Origin: Bordetella parapertussis
GTDB lineage: Bacteria; Pseudomonadota; Gammaproteobacteria; Burkholderiales; Burkholderiaceae_B
NCBI GenBank assembly: GCA_945862495.1
Contig: CAMAYM010000027.1
Location: 1-26,417 of the forward strand
Direction: 5' to 3'
DNA length: 26,417 bases
The notes beneath the pieces were generated by a model. It ran no database searches. It worked only from the letters and a program-made list of their open reading frames with translations, and had not been told where the DNA came from. Below are positions 7,514-16,606 of the stretch, one piece after another (position 1 is the first letter of the stretch; each line of letters starts with the position of its first letter). Made by a program: the position numbers and the translations under genes.

Positions 7514-7807
7514 TCAGACGCCTTCGACGATTCGAATATCGCGCTCTGCAGCGCCAGTGCCGAGTGCGCGAATCGCCTCTTGGTAAGCAGGGCTGTTGTA
7601 GGCTGCCAGTGCCGCATCAACGCTTTCAAATTCAATCAGCACGGTGCGTTGCTTGACGCCTGCTTCTTTAATCGCGGCTGCTTCATTGCGGGCTAAAAAT
7701 TTACCGCCTGCAGCAGTGAGGGCGGGTCCCGCCAGCTTGGCGTAGGCCGCCAATGCTTCGGGGTTAGTAATAGAACGGTAGGCACTGATCCAATATGCTT
7801 TAGCCAT
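7514..7807 (-). CDS. DUF1330 domain protein
   Basis: A 97-residue dimeric alpha-beta barrel-type protein. Diagnostic DUF1330 features are the N-terminal AKAYWISAYRSITNPEALAAYA, GGKFLARNE in the middle, RTVLIEFESVDAALAAYNSPAYQEA and the C-terminal RDIRIVEGV. Members are small cytosolic proteins of unknown activity, often near catabolic genes. It is convergent with the MFS gene at 6200-7459 and divergent from the MFS gene at 7988. A short hairpin, GACTGA (7475-7480) with TCAGTC (7496-7501), lies in the gap before it but lacks a T run. Confidence 0.85.
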   Translation of the reverse strand: MAKAYWISAYRSITNPEALAAYAKLAGPALTAAGGKFLARNEAAAIKEAGVKQRTVLIEFESVDAALAAYNSPAYQEAIRALGTGAAERDIRIVEGV

Positions 7808-7987
7808 GAGGGGTCTCGATTTAAGTATGGGTTATTTCTAATTCAGCTGAGATGACACTATAGGCGTCTCTGCAAAAGAATGCTCTTTATGTTAGGGTTG
7901 ATACTAGGGCGAATAATATAAAAAATTCCGACATATCGCTCGGATCCTCGCTCTTCATAAAAAAATATAGTCGCCCGGAGACAAACG

Positions 7988-9256
7988 GTGTTTGGCAAGA
8001 AGATTTTTTACGGCTGGAAAATGGTGTTTGCTGCGGCCTCGCTGCAGTTTATTCAGTCGATGATGTTGCATCAGGCTTTCGGGGCCTATGTCGCTGTCCT
8101 CATCCAGGATAAGGGGTGGAGCAAAACCTCTGTTTCAGGTGCATCGGCCATGATGTCAATGGAAGCCGCCGTCATTGGTCCGATTTTGGGTTGGTTTCTA
8201 GACCGTTTTGGCTCGCGGGGCGTGATAAAAGTCGGCGTCATTATGTTTGGCATTGGCTTTATGTTGCTTAGCCAAATTGACACGTTGTTGGGGTTTTATG
8301 GTGCAGTGATCGTGATTGCGATCGGCTCTTCGATGGCGGGATACTTTCCCCTCAATGTAGGCGTCATCCAGTGGTTTGAGAAAAAACGCGCTCGCGCGCT
8401 GTCGATGGTAGGCCTGGGGCTTGCCTTGGGTGGCATGTTTGTGCCCATCGTCGCCTGGAGTATCGAAAGCATCGGTTGGCGGGAGACCGCTTTTGGATGT
8501 GGTGTGGTGGCAATCGTAATTGGCTACCCCTTGGCCTGTATTTTTCGTCGACGTCCCGAGGATTTTGGGGAAACGGTAGATGGTCTGGGCACGCAGCGGG
8601 GCACTGTCGACGTCTCGGGTGTTGACCCAGAGTCCAAGGCGGAGCCCGAGTTCACCGCCAAACAAGCGCTAAGAACAAAGGCGTTTTGGCTCTTGTCTGC
8701 CGGTCATGGCGTGGCGTTGATCATTGTGACTGCTGTCAACACGCACGCGATTAACCATATGCGGATTTCCTTAGGCTACACCATCGCCCAGGCGTCCTTC
8801 TACATCACACTGATGACCGGGTTTCAAGTCATTGGTGTTTTGCTTGGAGGAGTGCTCGGCGACAAACTGCAAAAGAATCGGGTGGCAGCCGTTTGTATGA
8901 CGATGCACATGGTCGGCATGCTGATGCTGACTTATGCCTTGGGACCAGTCATGTTGGTGCTTTTCGCTGTGTTTCATGGTTTAGCGTGGGGTATTCGAGG
9001 ACCATTTATGCAGGCGATTCGAGCAGACTACTTTGGTAGAAAATCCATCGGCATGATTCTGGGTTTATCCGCGATGTTGACGGCAGTGGGGCAGGTGTCT
9101 GGCCCCTTGCTTGCCGGAGTGATGGGTGATGCAACGGGCAATTACGACCTAGGCTTTACGGTGCTCGCCCTGATCGCGGGCGCGGGAACCTTTTTATTCT
9201 GGTTCGCTAAGCCACCCCCTCTGCCAGGAATGCCTACAGGTGTCCAAGCAGCATGA
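7988..9256 (+). CDS. MFS transporter, monocarboxylate/oxalate-formate antiporter-like
   Basis: A 422-residue, 12-helix major facilitator. It begins at GTG 7988 with GGAG at 7977-7980; no ATG lies nearby in frame. The start FYGWKMVFAAASLQFIQSMMLHQAFG and the segment WSKTSVSGASAMMSMEAAVIGPILGWFLDRFGSRG are typical of the OxlT/MCT-like MFS group common in Burkholderiales. QWFEKKRARALSMVGLGLALGG and a central charged loop (about residues 190-220) follow. The substrate is probably an organic acid by family tendency, but this is not proven. It is preceded by a 180-base gap with AT-rich tracts that should hold its promoter. Confidence 0.83.
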   Translation: MFGKKIFYGWKMVFAAASLQFIQSMMLHQAFGAYVAVLIQDKGWSKTSVSGASAMMSMEAAVIGPILGWFLDRFGSRGVIKVGVIMFGIGFMLLSQIDTLLGFYGAVIVIAIGSSMAGYFPLNVGVIQWFEKKRARALSMVGLGLALGGMFVPIVAWSIESIGWRETAFGCGVVAIVIGYPLACIFRRRPEDFGETVDGLGTQRGTVDVSGVDPESKAEPEFTAKQALRTKAFWLLSAGHGVALIIVTAVNTHAINHMRISLGYTIAQASFYITLMTGFQVIGVLLGGVLGDKLQKNRVAAVCMTMHMVGMLMLTYALGPVMLVLFAVFHGLAWGIRGPFMQAIRADYFGRKSIGMILGLSAMLTAVGQVSGPLLAGVMGDATGNYDLGFTVLALIAGAGTFLFWFAKPPPLPGMPTGVQAA

Positions 9257-9299
9257 GGCTTTAAGTAATTTAGTCACATGGCTCAGTTAAAATTGATTA

Positions 9300-10766
9300 A
9301 TGACTTATTTAAAAATTTTGGCCGCACCTTTAGTGCTGCTCTTATCAGCATGCATCACGCTTGGGCCTGATTACGACCGCCAACAGTCGACGCAATGGGA
9401 AACTGAGCCAAAAGCTTGGCAAGAGCCCTTACCCCATGAGGGAGAGCAGGTCACACTCGTGTCGTGGTGGGCACAGTTTAAAGATCCTGTATTGATCGAG
9501 CTCGTTGAGCAGTCACAAAAACAAAGTAACACCATGGCGCAGGCGGCATTGCGTATCGCGCAATCTCGCGCCTTGCTGATCACGGCCGATGGCGCCGCAC
9601 TGCCTGTTTTAAACGCGACAGGCGGGGTGTCTCGGGGCACCTATCAATTGGGGGGTCCAGTCATCGTTGCCACCACCACACAGGCACAACTTCAGGCAGG
9701 CTGGGAAATAGACTTGTTCGGTGGCCTGGCTCGTGCAAGTGAAGCTTCCCGCGCGCGCTTGGCCGCTCAAGTGGCAAACTGGCATGAAGCCCGGATTTCT
9801 GTTGCAGCCGATACGGCGAGTCTTTACACCAACTTTCGTGGATGCGAACAGCTCTCTCAACTGGCTAGTGCCGATGCGCAATCGCGGGCACAGACCGCTC
9901 GGCTGACGCAGGAACTGGCTCAGACTGGCTTTCAGTCACCCGCGGTGGCGGCGTTGGCGCGTGCCAGTGCTGCCGAGGGCCAGAGTCGTGCGGTTGCGCA
10001 ACGCGCCGAGTGTGATTTGCTGATCAAGGCGATTGTCGCACTCACCGCCATCCCTGAGCCTGAACTTAGAAGTCGCTTAGCCAAAGGGACGCGGGTATTG
10101 CCTTCGCCAGCTATGCCTGAAGTCAAGCGTATTCCTGCGCAAGTCTTGCTGCAGCGTCCAGACGTTGCGGCTGCTGAGCGTGAATTGGCTGCAGCGAGTG
10201 CAGATATTGGTGTGCGAGAAGCGGAGCGCTTTCCGCGGCTCTCCCTGTTGGGCAATATCGGACCCTTGAGTTTTGATACGGCTGTGGGATCGATTACGGC
10301 CACTTCCTGGTCGATTGGTCCTTCGCTGAGTTTGCCTATTTTTGATGGCGGCCGTCGGGCGGCCAACGTTGAAACAGCAAAGATTGCTTACGAGGTCGCG
10401 GCGACCAATTACAGAACTCAGGCGCGTCGCGCAGTTAAAGAAGTTGAAGAGGCACTGGTCAGACTCGATAGCCTTAATCAGCGAGAGTCGGAAAGTTTGA
10501 AAGCCTCTAAGGGCTATCGCGAGTCACTTCAAGCGGCTCAAGATCGTTACAAATTTGGTCTATCTAGCATCCTCGATCTTGAAGAAACAAGACGATTGTC
10601 CGTGAACGCAGACAACATATTAGCGATTGTTCGACGAGAACGAGTCAGTGCCTACATCGCACTTTATCGCGCGGTGGGCGGTGGCTGGGAGGCTCGGGAT
10701 CTCGCCTCGGTCGTACGCGCTGTGCAACAGAATCCAAGCGATATTTTGACAGGCAAGCTCCAATAA
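9300..10766 (+). CDS. RND efflux outer-membrane factor lipoprotein (NodT/OprM-like)
   Basis: A 488-residue outer-membrane channel subunit. The signal peptide ends in a lipobox LSAC (residues 15-18), so Cys18 should be lipidated, followed by the conserved LGPDYDR start of mature OprM-like proteins. The two repeated OEP domains are recognisable: SWWAQFKDPVLIELVEQS early and LLQRPDVAAAERELAAASADIGVREAERFPRLSL (run around 284-318) with SLPIFDGGRRAANVETAKIAYE later. It trimerises into a barrel and periplasmic tunnel docking with the adaptor. Its TAA stop overlaps the adaptor ATG by one base (TAATG). It is the first gene of a complete tripartite pump operon. Confidence 0.92.
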   Translation: MTYLKILAAPLVLLLSACITLGPDYDRQQSTQWETEPKAWQEPLPHEGEQVTLVSWWAQFKDPVLIELVEQSQKQSNTMAQAALRIAQSRALLITADGAALPVLNATGGVSRGTYQLGGPVIVATTTQAQLQAGWEIDLFGGLARASEASRARLAAQVANWHEARISVAADTASLYTNFRGCEQLSQLASADAQSRAQTARLTQELAQTGFQSPAVAALARASAAEGQSRAVAQRAECDLLIKAIVALTAIPEPELRSRLAKGTRVLPSPAMPEVKRIPAQVLLQRPDVAAAERELAAASADIGVREAERFPRLSLLGNIGPLSFDTAVGSITATSWSIGPSLSLPIFDGGRRAANVETAKIAYEVAATNYRTQARRAVKEVEEALVRLDSLNQRESESLKASKGYRESLQAAQDRYKFGLSSILDLEETRRLSVNADNILAIVRRERVSAYIALYRAVGGGWEARDLASVVRAVQQNPSDILTGKLQ

Positions 10767-11884
10767 TGAAATCAATGATCCATTCAATACGCGTCTCTTT
10801 GTTGAGTCTGACCTCATCACTGACTGTCCTGGCCGTCGTGATGCCAATGTCAGCCGCTTCAGCGCAAACGGGTCCAGCCCGTCCTGCGTTAACCGTCTCT
10901 GTGACACAACCCTTATTGACACCGTTGCCTGCGACGATTCGTGCCAATGGCAATATTGCCGCTTGGCAAGATGCCTCGGTGGGCGCGCAGGTCGGTGGCT
11001 TGCGCATCGCCGAAGTGCGTGTCAATGTTGGGGATCATGTCAAAAAAGGACAAGTGCTGGCAGTGTTTGCCAAGGACACGGTATTGGCGGATTTAGCTGT
11101 ACAAAAAGCGCTTGAGTCCGAGTCGGTGGCAGCTCTTGCCGACGCCGAGGCGAATGCCTCACGTGCGCGTAGTCTGAAAACCTCAGGTGCATTGTCTGCG
11201 CAGCAAATTAGTCAATATTTGACGGCACAGCAGACGGCTGCCGCTCGGGTAGAGGCGGCGCGTGCGCACCGCCAATCCCAAGAGCTGCGTTTGACTTTCA
11301 CGGAGGTCTTGGCCCCCGATGATGGCGTTATATCAGCTCGCATGGCTAGCGTTGGTGCGGTGGTGCCATTAGGAGCAGAGCTTTTCAAAATGCTAAGACA
11401 AAATCGTCTCGAGTGGCGCGCAGAAGTTGTTTCCGAAGAGTTGAGTCGCATCAAAGTCGGGATGCCGGTTGACGTGCTGCCTGCCAGCCTGCCCAAAGGG
11501 TTGCCCCCCATCGTTGGCAAGGTTCGCGTGATTGGACCAACGGTCGATGCCCAAGCGCGTACGGCGATCGTATATGTGGATTTACCCATCGCGTTGAACG
11601 ATGAGCCACCCGTGCGTGCAGGGATGTTTGCAACTGGTGTATTTAATCTCGGAGACAGTCAAGGTTTGACGGTTCCGCAAGAGTCCGTTGTGATGAGAGA
11701 CGGCTTTAGCTATGTATTTAAACTCGATGCCGCAAAGCGGACTGAACAAGTGCGCGTCCAGATTGGACGTCGCGTAGGTGGTCGCGTAGAGGTTTTGGCT
11801 GGACTGACCGCTTCGGACACGATTGTAGAGTCGGGCGCAGGCTTTTTGACCAATGGCGATTTGGTCTCGGTTGAGCGGCCATGA
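10766..11884 (+). CDS. RND efflux periplasmic adaptor (membrane fusion protein)
   Basis: A 372-residue adaptor linking the inner-membrane pump to the outer-membrane channel. Residues about 1-34 are an export signal ending near SAAS-AQ. The lipoyl half-motifs ANGNIAAWQDASVGAQVGG and VNVGDHVKKGQVLAVF come first, then a coiled-coil alpha-hairpin (about 110-170, rich in Ala/Glu/Gln), the second lipoyl half LRLTFTEVLAPDDGVISARMASVGAVV, and a beta-barrel/membrane-proximal domain. The signal peptide has no lipobox, unlike AcrA. The gene overlaps its upstream neighbour by one base and its downstream neighbour by four bases (ATGA), indicating tight stoichiometric coupling. Confidence 0.92.
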   Translation: MKSMIHSIRVSLLSLTSSLTVLAVVMPMSAASAQTGPARPALTVSVTQPLLTPLPATIRANGNIAAWQDASVGAQVGGLRIAEVRVNVGDHVKKGQVLAVFAKDTVLADLAVQKALESESVAALADAEANASRARSLKTSGALSAQQISQYLTAQQTAAARVEAARAHRQSQELRLTFTEVLAPDDGVISARMASVGAVVPLGAELFKMLRQNRLEWRAEVVSEELSRIKVGMPVDVLPASLPKGLPPIVGKVRVIGPTVDAQARTAIVYVDLPIALNDEPPVRAGMFATGVFNLGDSQGLTVPQESVVMRDGFSYVFKLDAAKRTEQVRVQIGRRVGGRVEVLAGLTASDTIVESGAGFLTNGDLVSVERP

Positions 11885-14800
11885 ACTTTTCAGCCTTTTC
11901 TATTCGGCATCCGATTCCGGCGATTTTGCTATTTATTTTGCTATCGATTGCGGGTGTGTTGTCTTTCCGTGCGATCGGGGTACAGGATTTTCCTGATATT
12001 GAATTACCGATGGTCACGGTTGAAGCGAGCCTGCCGGGTGCTGCACCTGCAACGCTCGAGACGGAGGTTGCACGTAAACTCGAAAACTCGATTGCGACCT
12101 TGCAAGGCATCAAGAATGTATACACCAAGATTCTTGAAGGCACGGTGGTCATTAATGTCGAATTCGTGCTCGAAAAGAATGCGATGGAAGCCGTCAATGA
12201 TGTCAGAGATGCCGTGACACGCGTGCGTGCGGATTTGCCCGCGGATGTGCGTGACCCGACCATTTTGCGGGCGACTACGGCAGGTCGTCCGTTAATGACC
12301 TACGCCATTACTTCATCTCGCTTAGACCAAGAGTCACTGTCATGGTTGGTCGACAACACCATTGCGAAGCAACTCCTCACTGTAAATGGCGTTGGCCGCG
12401 TCAAACGGATGGGTGGTTTAAATCGAGAGATCCGTGTCGAGCTAGATCCTGCACGGATGACGGCATTGGGTGTGACGGCTGCCGATGTGTCGCGTCGGCT
12501 GAGGTTGATTCAGCAGGAAGCGCCGGGTGGACGAGGAGATATTGGCGGTGCAGAGCAAGCCGTTCGAACAATCGCTACCGCAGAGACTGCACAAGACTTA
12601 GGCAAGATCGACCTGTCTTTGCAGGATGGTCGTCGAGTACGCTTAGACCAGATTGCCACGATTACGGATACCACTGCAGAGCGTCGCTCACTGGCACTTT
12701 TCAATGGTCAACCGGTGGTTGCGTTTGAAATTATGCGTAGTAAAGGCGCAAATGAGGTGACGGTTGCGCAAGACGTCCGGCAAATCATTGATGGCTTGCA
12801 GGCAACAAACCAGGATGTTGCATTTTCAGAGCAAATCGACAATGTCGAGATGACCGAAGAAAACTTTGATGCCTCGATGAAGCTCTTGTACGAAGGCGCA
12901 ATTTTGGCAGTGTTGGTGGTGTGGTATTTCTTGCGTGACTGGCGCGCCACAATTGTTTCCGCGGCGGCACTCCCTCTATCGATTTTGCCGGCATTTCTCG
13001 GGATCTATTTATTCGGTTTTACGCTCAATATGGTCACCTTGACCTCTTTGGCGTTGGTGGTGGGTATCTTGGTCGACGATGCGATCGTCGAGGTCGAAAA
13101 CATTGCGCGTCACCTTCAAATGGGTAAAACGCCTTTTCAGGCGGCCATGGATGCTGCCGATGAAATTGGAATGGCGGTGATTGCCACGACCTTTGCATTG
13201 GTCGCGGTGTTCTTGCCTACCGCGTTTATGGATGGGATACCAGGTAAGTTTTTTAAACAATTTGGTTGGACCGCAGTCCTCGCGATTATGGCGTCGCTGG
13301 TAGTGGCTCGATTGCTGACACCGATGATGGCTGCGTATTTGATGAAGCCCCTAGGTGTTAAACATGCAGAGCCAAAGCCTGACAGCTGGGTGATGCAGCG
13401 TTATCTCAAACTGATGACTTGGTGTTTGAGCCATCGTCTCATCACGATTATTTTTGCTTTAGTGTTTTTTGTGGGCTCGCTAGCCTTGGTGCCGCTCCTG
13501 CCAAAAGGTTTTGTGCCACCGGCAGATCGGGGGCAAACCATGGTCAATATTGAGCGCGCACCGGGCAGTACGCTCGAAGACACTTTACGTGCGGCCGAGT
13601 CGGCAAAAGAAAAACTCTCCCAAGTTCCCGAAGTCCGCCGTGTTTTTAGTTCGGTGGGTGGAGGGGTGTCGGGTGATGTGTTTGCACGCGGCTCGGCTGC
13701 TGAAGTTCGCAAGGCTACGCTGACGGTGACACTCAGTCATCGCTCAGCGCGCAGCAAGAACCAGCAAGAAGTCGAGGCGGAAATTCGACGCGTGTTGGCG
13801 CTTGAACCAGGCGTACGGATTACCGTGGGTCCTCAGGATGCCGGCGCGAAAATGCAAATTGTGCTGCAAAGTGAAGATCCTGTTGCCTTGAATAAGGCTG
13901 CGCAGGCAGCTGAGCGTGATTTGCGTACCTTAAAAGATGTTGGCGGTGTCACCTCTTCTGCGAGTCTCTTGAGACCGGAGTTGATTGTGCGGCCTAATTT
14001 TGCGCGTGCTGCCGATCTGGGCGTGACGGCACAAAGCATTGCCGAAACCTTGCGGGTAGCGACTAGCGGCGATTATGACGTCAGTTTGGCCAAGCTCAAT
14101 CTCGCTGAGCGACAGATCCCGATTCGCGTCAAGCTTCCTGATGCGACACGGACTGATATTGCAGCGCTTGAAAGACTCATGGTGCCTGGCCGCTACGGGC
14201 CTACGATGCTAGGTAATGTTGTGACGTTTACGATGGATAGCGGGCCGGCTCAAATCGATCGTCTTAACCGCAGCAGAAATGTGATTTTGGATGTGGAGTT
14301 GGGGGGGCGGCCGCTCGGCGAAGTGTTTGCCGAGGCGATGGCTTTACCGAGTTTGAGTGCTTTGCCGCCTGGCGTCACCTTGGCCGAGCTGGGCGATACC
14401 AAAGAAATGCAAGCATTGTTCGCAAGCTTTGGTTTGGCGATGCTGATCGGGCTGTTATGCATTTATATGATTCTGGTGCTTTTATTTCATGATTTTTTGC
14501 AGCCAATTACGATTTTGGGCGCGTTACCACTTTCAATTGGTGGCGCATTCGTTGGATTGCTGCTGACGGGTAAAAGTTTTTCAATGCCATCCCTGATCGG
14601 ATTATTGATGTTGATGGGTGTGGTGACCAAAAACTCGATCTTGCTTGTGGAGTATGCGATCACAGCAAGGCGGCAAGGGATGTTGCGTACCGAGGCCTTG
14701 ATTGACGCCTGTCACAAGCGTGCGCGACCGATCGTGATGACTACGATTGCGATGACGGCAGGCATGATACCGATTGCGATTGGTTGGGGCTCTGATCCGA

Positions 14801-15009
14801 GTTTCCGCTCGCCGATGGCGATTGCCGTGATTGGTGGGTTGATGACTTCTACGCTGTTAAGTCTACTTGTTATTCCAGCAGTGTTTACCTACGTGGATGA
14901 TCTCGCGCAGTGGTTGCATCGCATGAGGGTCAAACTAACTGGTCACCGTCCTGCCTCAGCGTCTACAGGTGCGGATGTCGCGACCTCTCAGGTTGACCGC
15001 ACTGTATAA
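11881..15009 (+). CDS. RND-family efflux pump permease (HAE-type)
   Basis: A 1042-residue inner-membrane proton/drug antiporter with the full RND plan: TM1 near residues 12-30, a large periplasmic loop, TM2-6, a second loop and TM7-12. The proton-relay TM4 motif LVVGILVDDAIVEVENIARH is present with the Asp-Asp pair. LPKGFVPPADRG precedes loop 2, and VVTKNSILLVEYA (TM10) carries the conserved Lys. The length matches AcrB/MdtC-type pumps, and the sequence favours multidrug (HAE) over metal (CzcA) pumps. Its start overlaps the adaptor stop. Its last 22 bases overlap the convergent solute-binding protein gene. No dedicated regulator lies beside the operon. Confidence 0.93.
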   Translation: MNFSAFSIRHPIPAILLFILLSIAGVLSFRAIGVQDFPDIELPMVTVEASLPGAAPATLETEVARKLENSIATLQGIKNVYTKILEGTVVINVEFVLEKNAMEAVNDVRDAVTRVRADLPADVRDPTILRATTAGRPLMTYAITSSRLDQESLSWLVDNTIAKQLLTVNGVGRVKRMGGLNREIRVELDPARMTALGVTAADVSRRLRLIQQEAPGGRGDIGGAEQAVRTIATAETAQDLGKIDLSLQDGRRVRLDQIATITDTTAERRSLALFNGQPVVAFEIMRSKGANEVTVAQDVRQIIDGLQATNQDVAFSEQIDNVEMTEENFDASMKLLYEGAILAVLVVWYFLRDWRATIVSAAALPLSILPAFLGIYLFGFTLNMVTLTSLALVVGILVDDAIVEVENIARHLQMGKTPFQAAMDAADEIGMAVIATTFALVAVFLPTAFMDGIPGKFFKQFGWTAVLAIMASLVVARLLTPMMAAYLMKPLGVKHAEPKPDSWVMQRYLKLMTWCLSHRLITIIFALVFFVGSLALVPLLPKGFVPPADRGQTMVNIERAPGSTLEDTLRAAESAKEKLSQVPEVRRVFSSVGGGVSGDVFARGSAAEVRKATLTVTLSHRSARSKNQQEVEAEIRRVLALEPGVRITVGPQDAGAKMQIVLQSEDPVALNKAAQAAERDLRTLKDVGGVTSSASLLRPELIVRPNFARAADLGVTAQSIAETLRVATSGDYDVSLAKLNLAERQIPIRVKLPDATRTDIAALERLMVPGRYGPTMLGNVVTFTMDSGPAQIDRLNRSRNVILDVELGGRPLGEVFAEAMALPSLSALPPGVTLAELGDTKEMQALFASFGLAMLIGLLCIYMILVLLFHDFLQPITILGALPLSIGGAFVGLLLTGKSFSMPSLIGLLMLMGVVTKNSILLVEYAITARRQGMLRTEALIDACHKRARPIVMTTIAMTAGMIPIAIGWGSDPSFRSPMAIAVIGGLMTSTLLSLLVIPAVFTYVDDLAQWLHRMRVKLTGHRPASASTGADVATSQVDRTV

Positions 15010-16568
15010 AAAACGGGTCCCTGAGCCTGAAAGTGTTGCCAATTTTTCCTGATTGCGCTCAGATTGTAATTGGCGCCTAGCGGAATATAAGGCACCTGAT
15101 CCAGTACCTCGACTTGGATGGCTTGGCAGATTTTCTTTCGCGTTTGTAGAGTGTCAGCAAAAAACCAATCCATCCTTAGCGCTTCAAGTGTGGGGTTGGT
15201 TGGCCAGCCAAACCAGCCTTGTTTGCCCGTTCCGCGCATGCCGAGGTTGGAGGCGGGATCGAGGTTGCTCGTGCCCGTAAGTGCAGTAAAGGCAACATTC
15301 CAGCCTCCAGCCTGTGGGGGATCTTGATTATTACGACGCTGTAAATACGTGCCCCAATTCATCGGTCGCAATTCGGTCTTGAGACCGAGTTGCTTGAATA
15401 AATCCTCTGTCACCAGCGCACAGGCGTGATAAGGGGCAGCATCGACTGGATCCAGAATGACGATGGTCCCGCCTTTGTAGCCGGCTTCTTTAATGCGCTT
15501 GCGTGCGCGTCCGATATCGCGCTTGCTATTGAGCTTTTCCATGCCGGCCTCGGAGGCCATCGGCGTGCCTGGCGCAAAGACACCACATTGCGCATTCCAG
15601 TATTCAGGAAAATCTGCACCATTGGCCGCCATCATAAAGTCGGACTGACTGATCACTGACAAAATGGCGCGACGCATCTCTACGTTATCAAAAGGTGCGT
15701 GCAGATGATTAAAACGCATAATAAAAATCGATGGCAGCGCAGCTTTGATCAGTTCGATGCGCGGATTTTTACGCAGCATCGGAATAAAGTCATTGTCTAC
15801 TAACTCAATACCATCGACTTCATTGTTTTGAAGCGCTGCAACGGCGGTGGCGCGATCGGGAATAATGAGCCATTTAAGCCCGTCGATGTATGCAATCTTA
15901 GGACCCGCCGTATTGCTGGCAACGCCTTCGATGCGGGGAACATAGCCTGAGGCTTTCGCGTATTCAACCTTAGAGCCAGAGACCCATTGCTCGGGTAAAA
16001 ACCGGAATGGACCGCTCCCTATCATTTCCTTGATCGCGACATTGTCGGGCGTGTTGGCTAAACGCTCAGGCATGATTGAGGCAGACGTTGAGGCGAGGGT
16101 GTAGGGCAGTAGTGAAAACGGTTTGCTTAAAGATATTTTGACTGTGGTGGTGTCGCTGGCCACAATCTCAGTCAGTAGACTAAAAAGTGTTTGCCCCAGC
16201 AAATTGCGTTGACCGAATCTTTTTAGACTGGCGACAACGTCTTGGGCCACGACGGGATTGCCGTCATGAAAGCGCAGGCTTGGGCGCAAACTGAGTGTCC
16301 ATTGAAGCCGATTTTCGCTGAGCTCAAAACGCTCAAGCATTTGTAGCTGTGGTTGATATTGAGCATCCAAACCAAAAAGGGTGTCAAACACTTGCATGGC
16401 ATGGCAAGCAGTAATCCCCGCAGTCGTGAAAACGGGATCGAGCACCGAGAGGTCCGTCGAAGGCACCCAGCGAAAGGTGACGGTTGGTGTTTGAGCAGAA
16501 AGCTTGAAGGGCGTACTCAACAGGCCCGCTGTGGTGCCTGTTGTGGCGAGAAAAGTGCGGCGATCCAT
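14988..16568 (-). CDS. ABC-type family 5 solute-binding protein, Tat-exported
   Basis: A 526-residue extracellular solute-binding protein of family 5 (DppA/OppA/NikA-like). The N-terminus MDRRTFLATTGTTAGLL is a twin-arginine-type signal ending near LSAQ-TPTV. Conserved family features include FRWVPSTDLSVLDPVFTTAG, LQWTLSLRPSLRFHDGNPVVAQDVVASLKRF (split by position about 93-123) and PFDNVEMRRAILSVISQSDFM. The ligand could be peptides, opines, nickel chelates or other compounds. It is the last gene of the nitrile hydratase-like operon, 38 bases after the Nudix-MBL gene. No ABC permease or ATPase gene adjoins it. The 3' end overlaps the RND pump gene tail-to-tail by 22 bases. Confidence 0.87.
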   Translation of the reverse strand: MDRRTFLATTGTTAGLLSTPFKLSAQTPTVTFRWVPSTDLSVLDPVFTTAGITACHAMQVFDTLFGLDAQYQPQLQMLERFELSENRLQWTLSLRPSLRFHDGNPVVAQDVVASLKRFGQRNLLGQTLFSLLTEIVASDTTTVKISLSKPFSLLPYTLASTSASIMPERLANTPDNVAIKEMIGSGPFRFLPEQWVSGSKVEYAKASGYVPRIEGVASNTAGPKIAYIDGLKWLIIPDRATAVAALQNNEVDGIELVDNDFIPMLRKNPRIELIKAALPSIFIMRFNHLHAPFDNVEMRRAILSVISQSDFMMAANGADFPEYWNAQCGVFAPGTPMASEAGMEKLNSKRDIGRARKRIKEAGYKGGTIVILDPVDAAPYHACALVTEDLFKQLGLKTELRPMNWGTYLQRRNNQDPPQAGGWNVAFTALTGTSNLDPASNLGMRGTGKQGWFGWPTNPTLEALRMDWFFADTLQTRKKICQAIQVEVLDQVPYIPLGANYNLSAIRKNWQHFQAQGPVFYTVRST

Positions 16569-16606
16569 AGGACTCTACTAAAAATGTAATGCGAGTTAGA
16601 CTCAAG

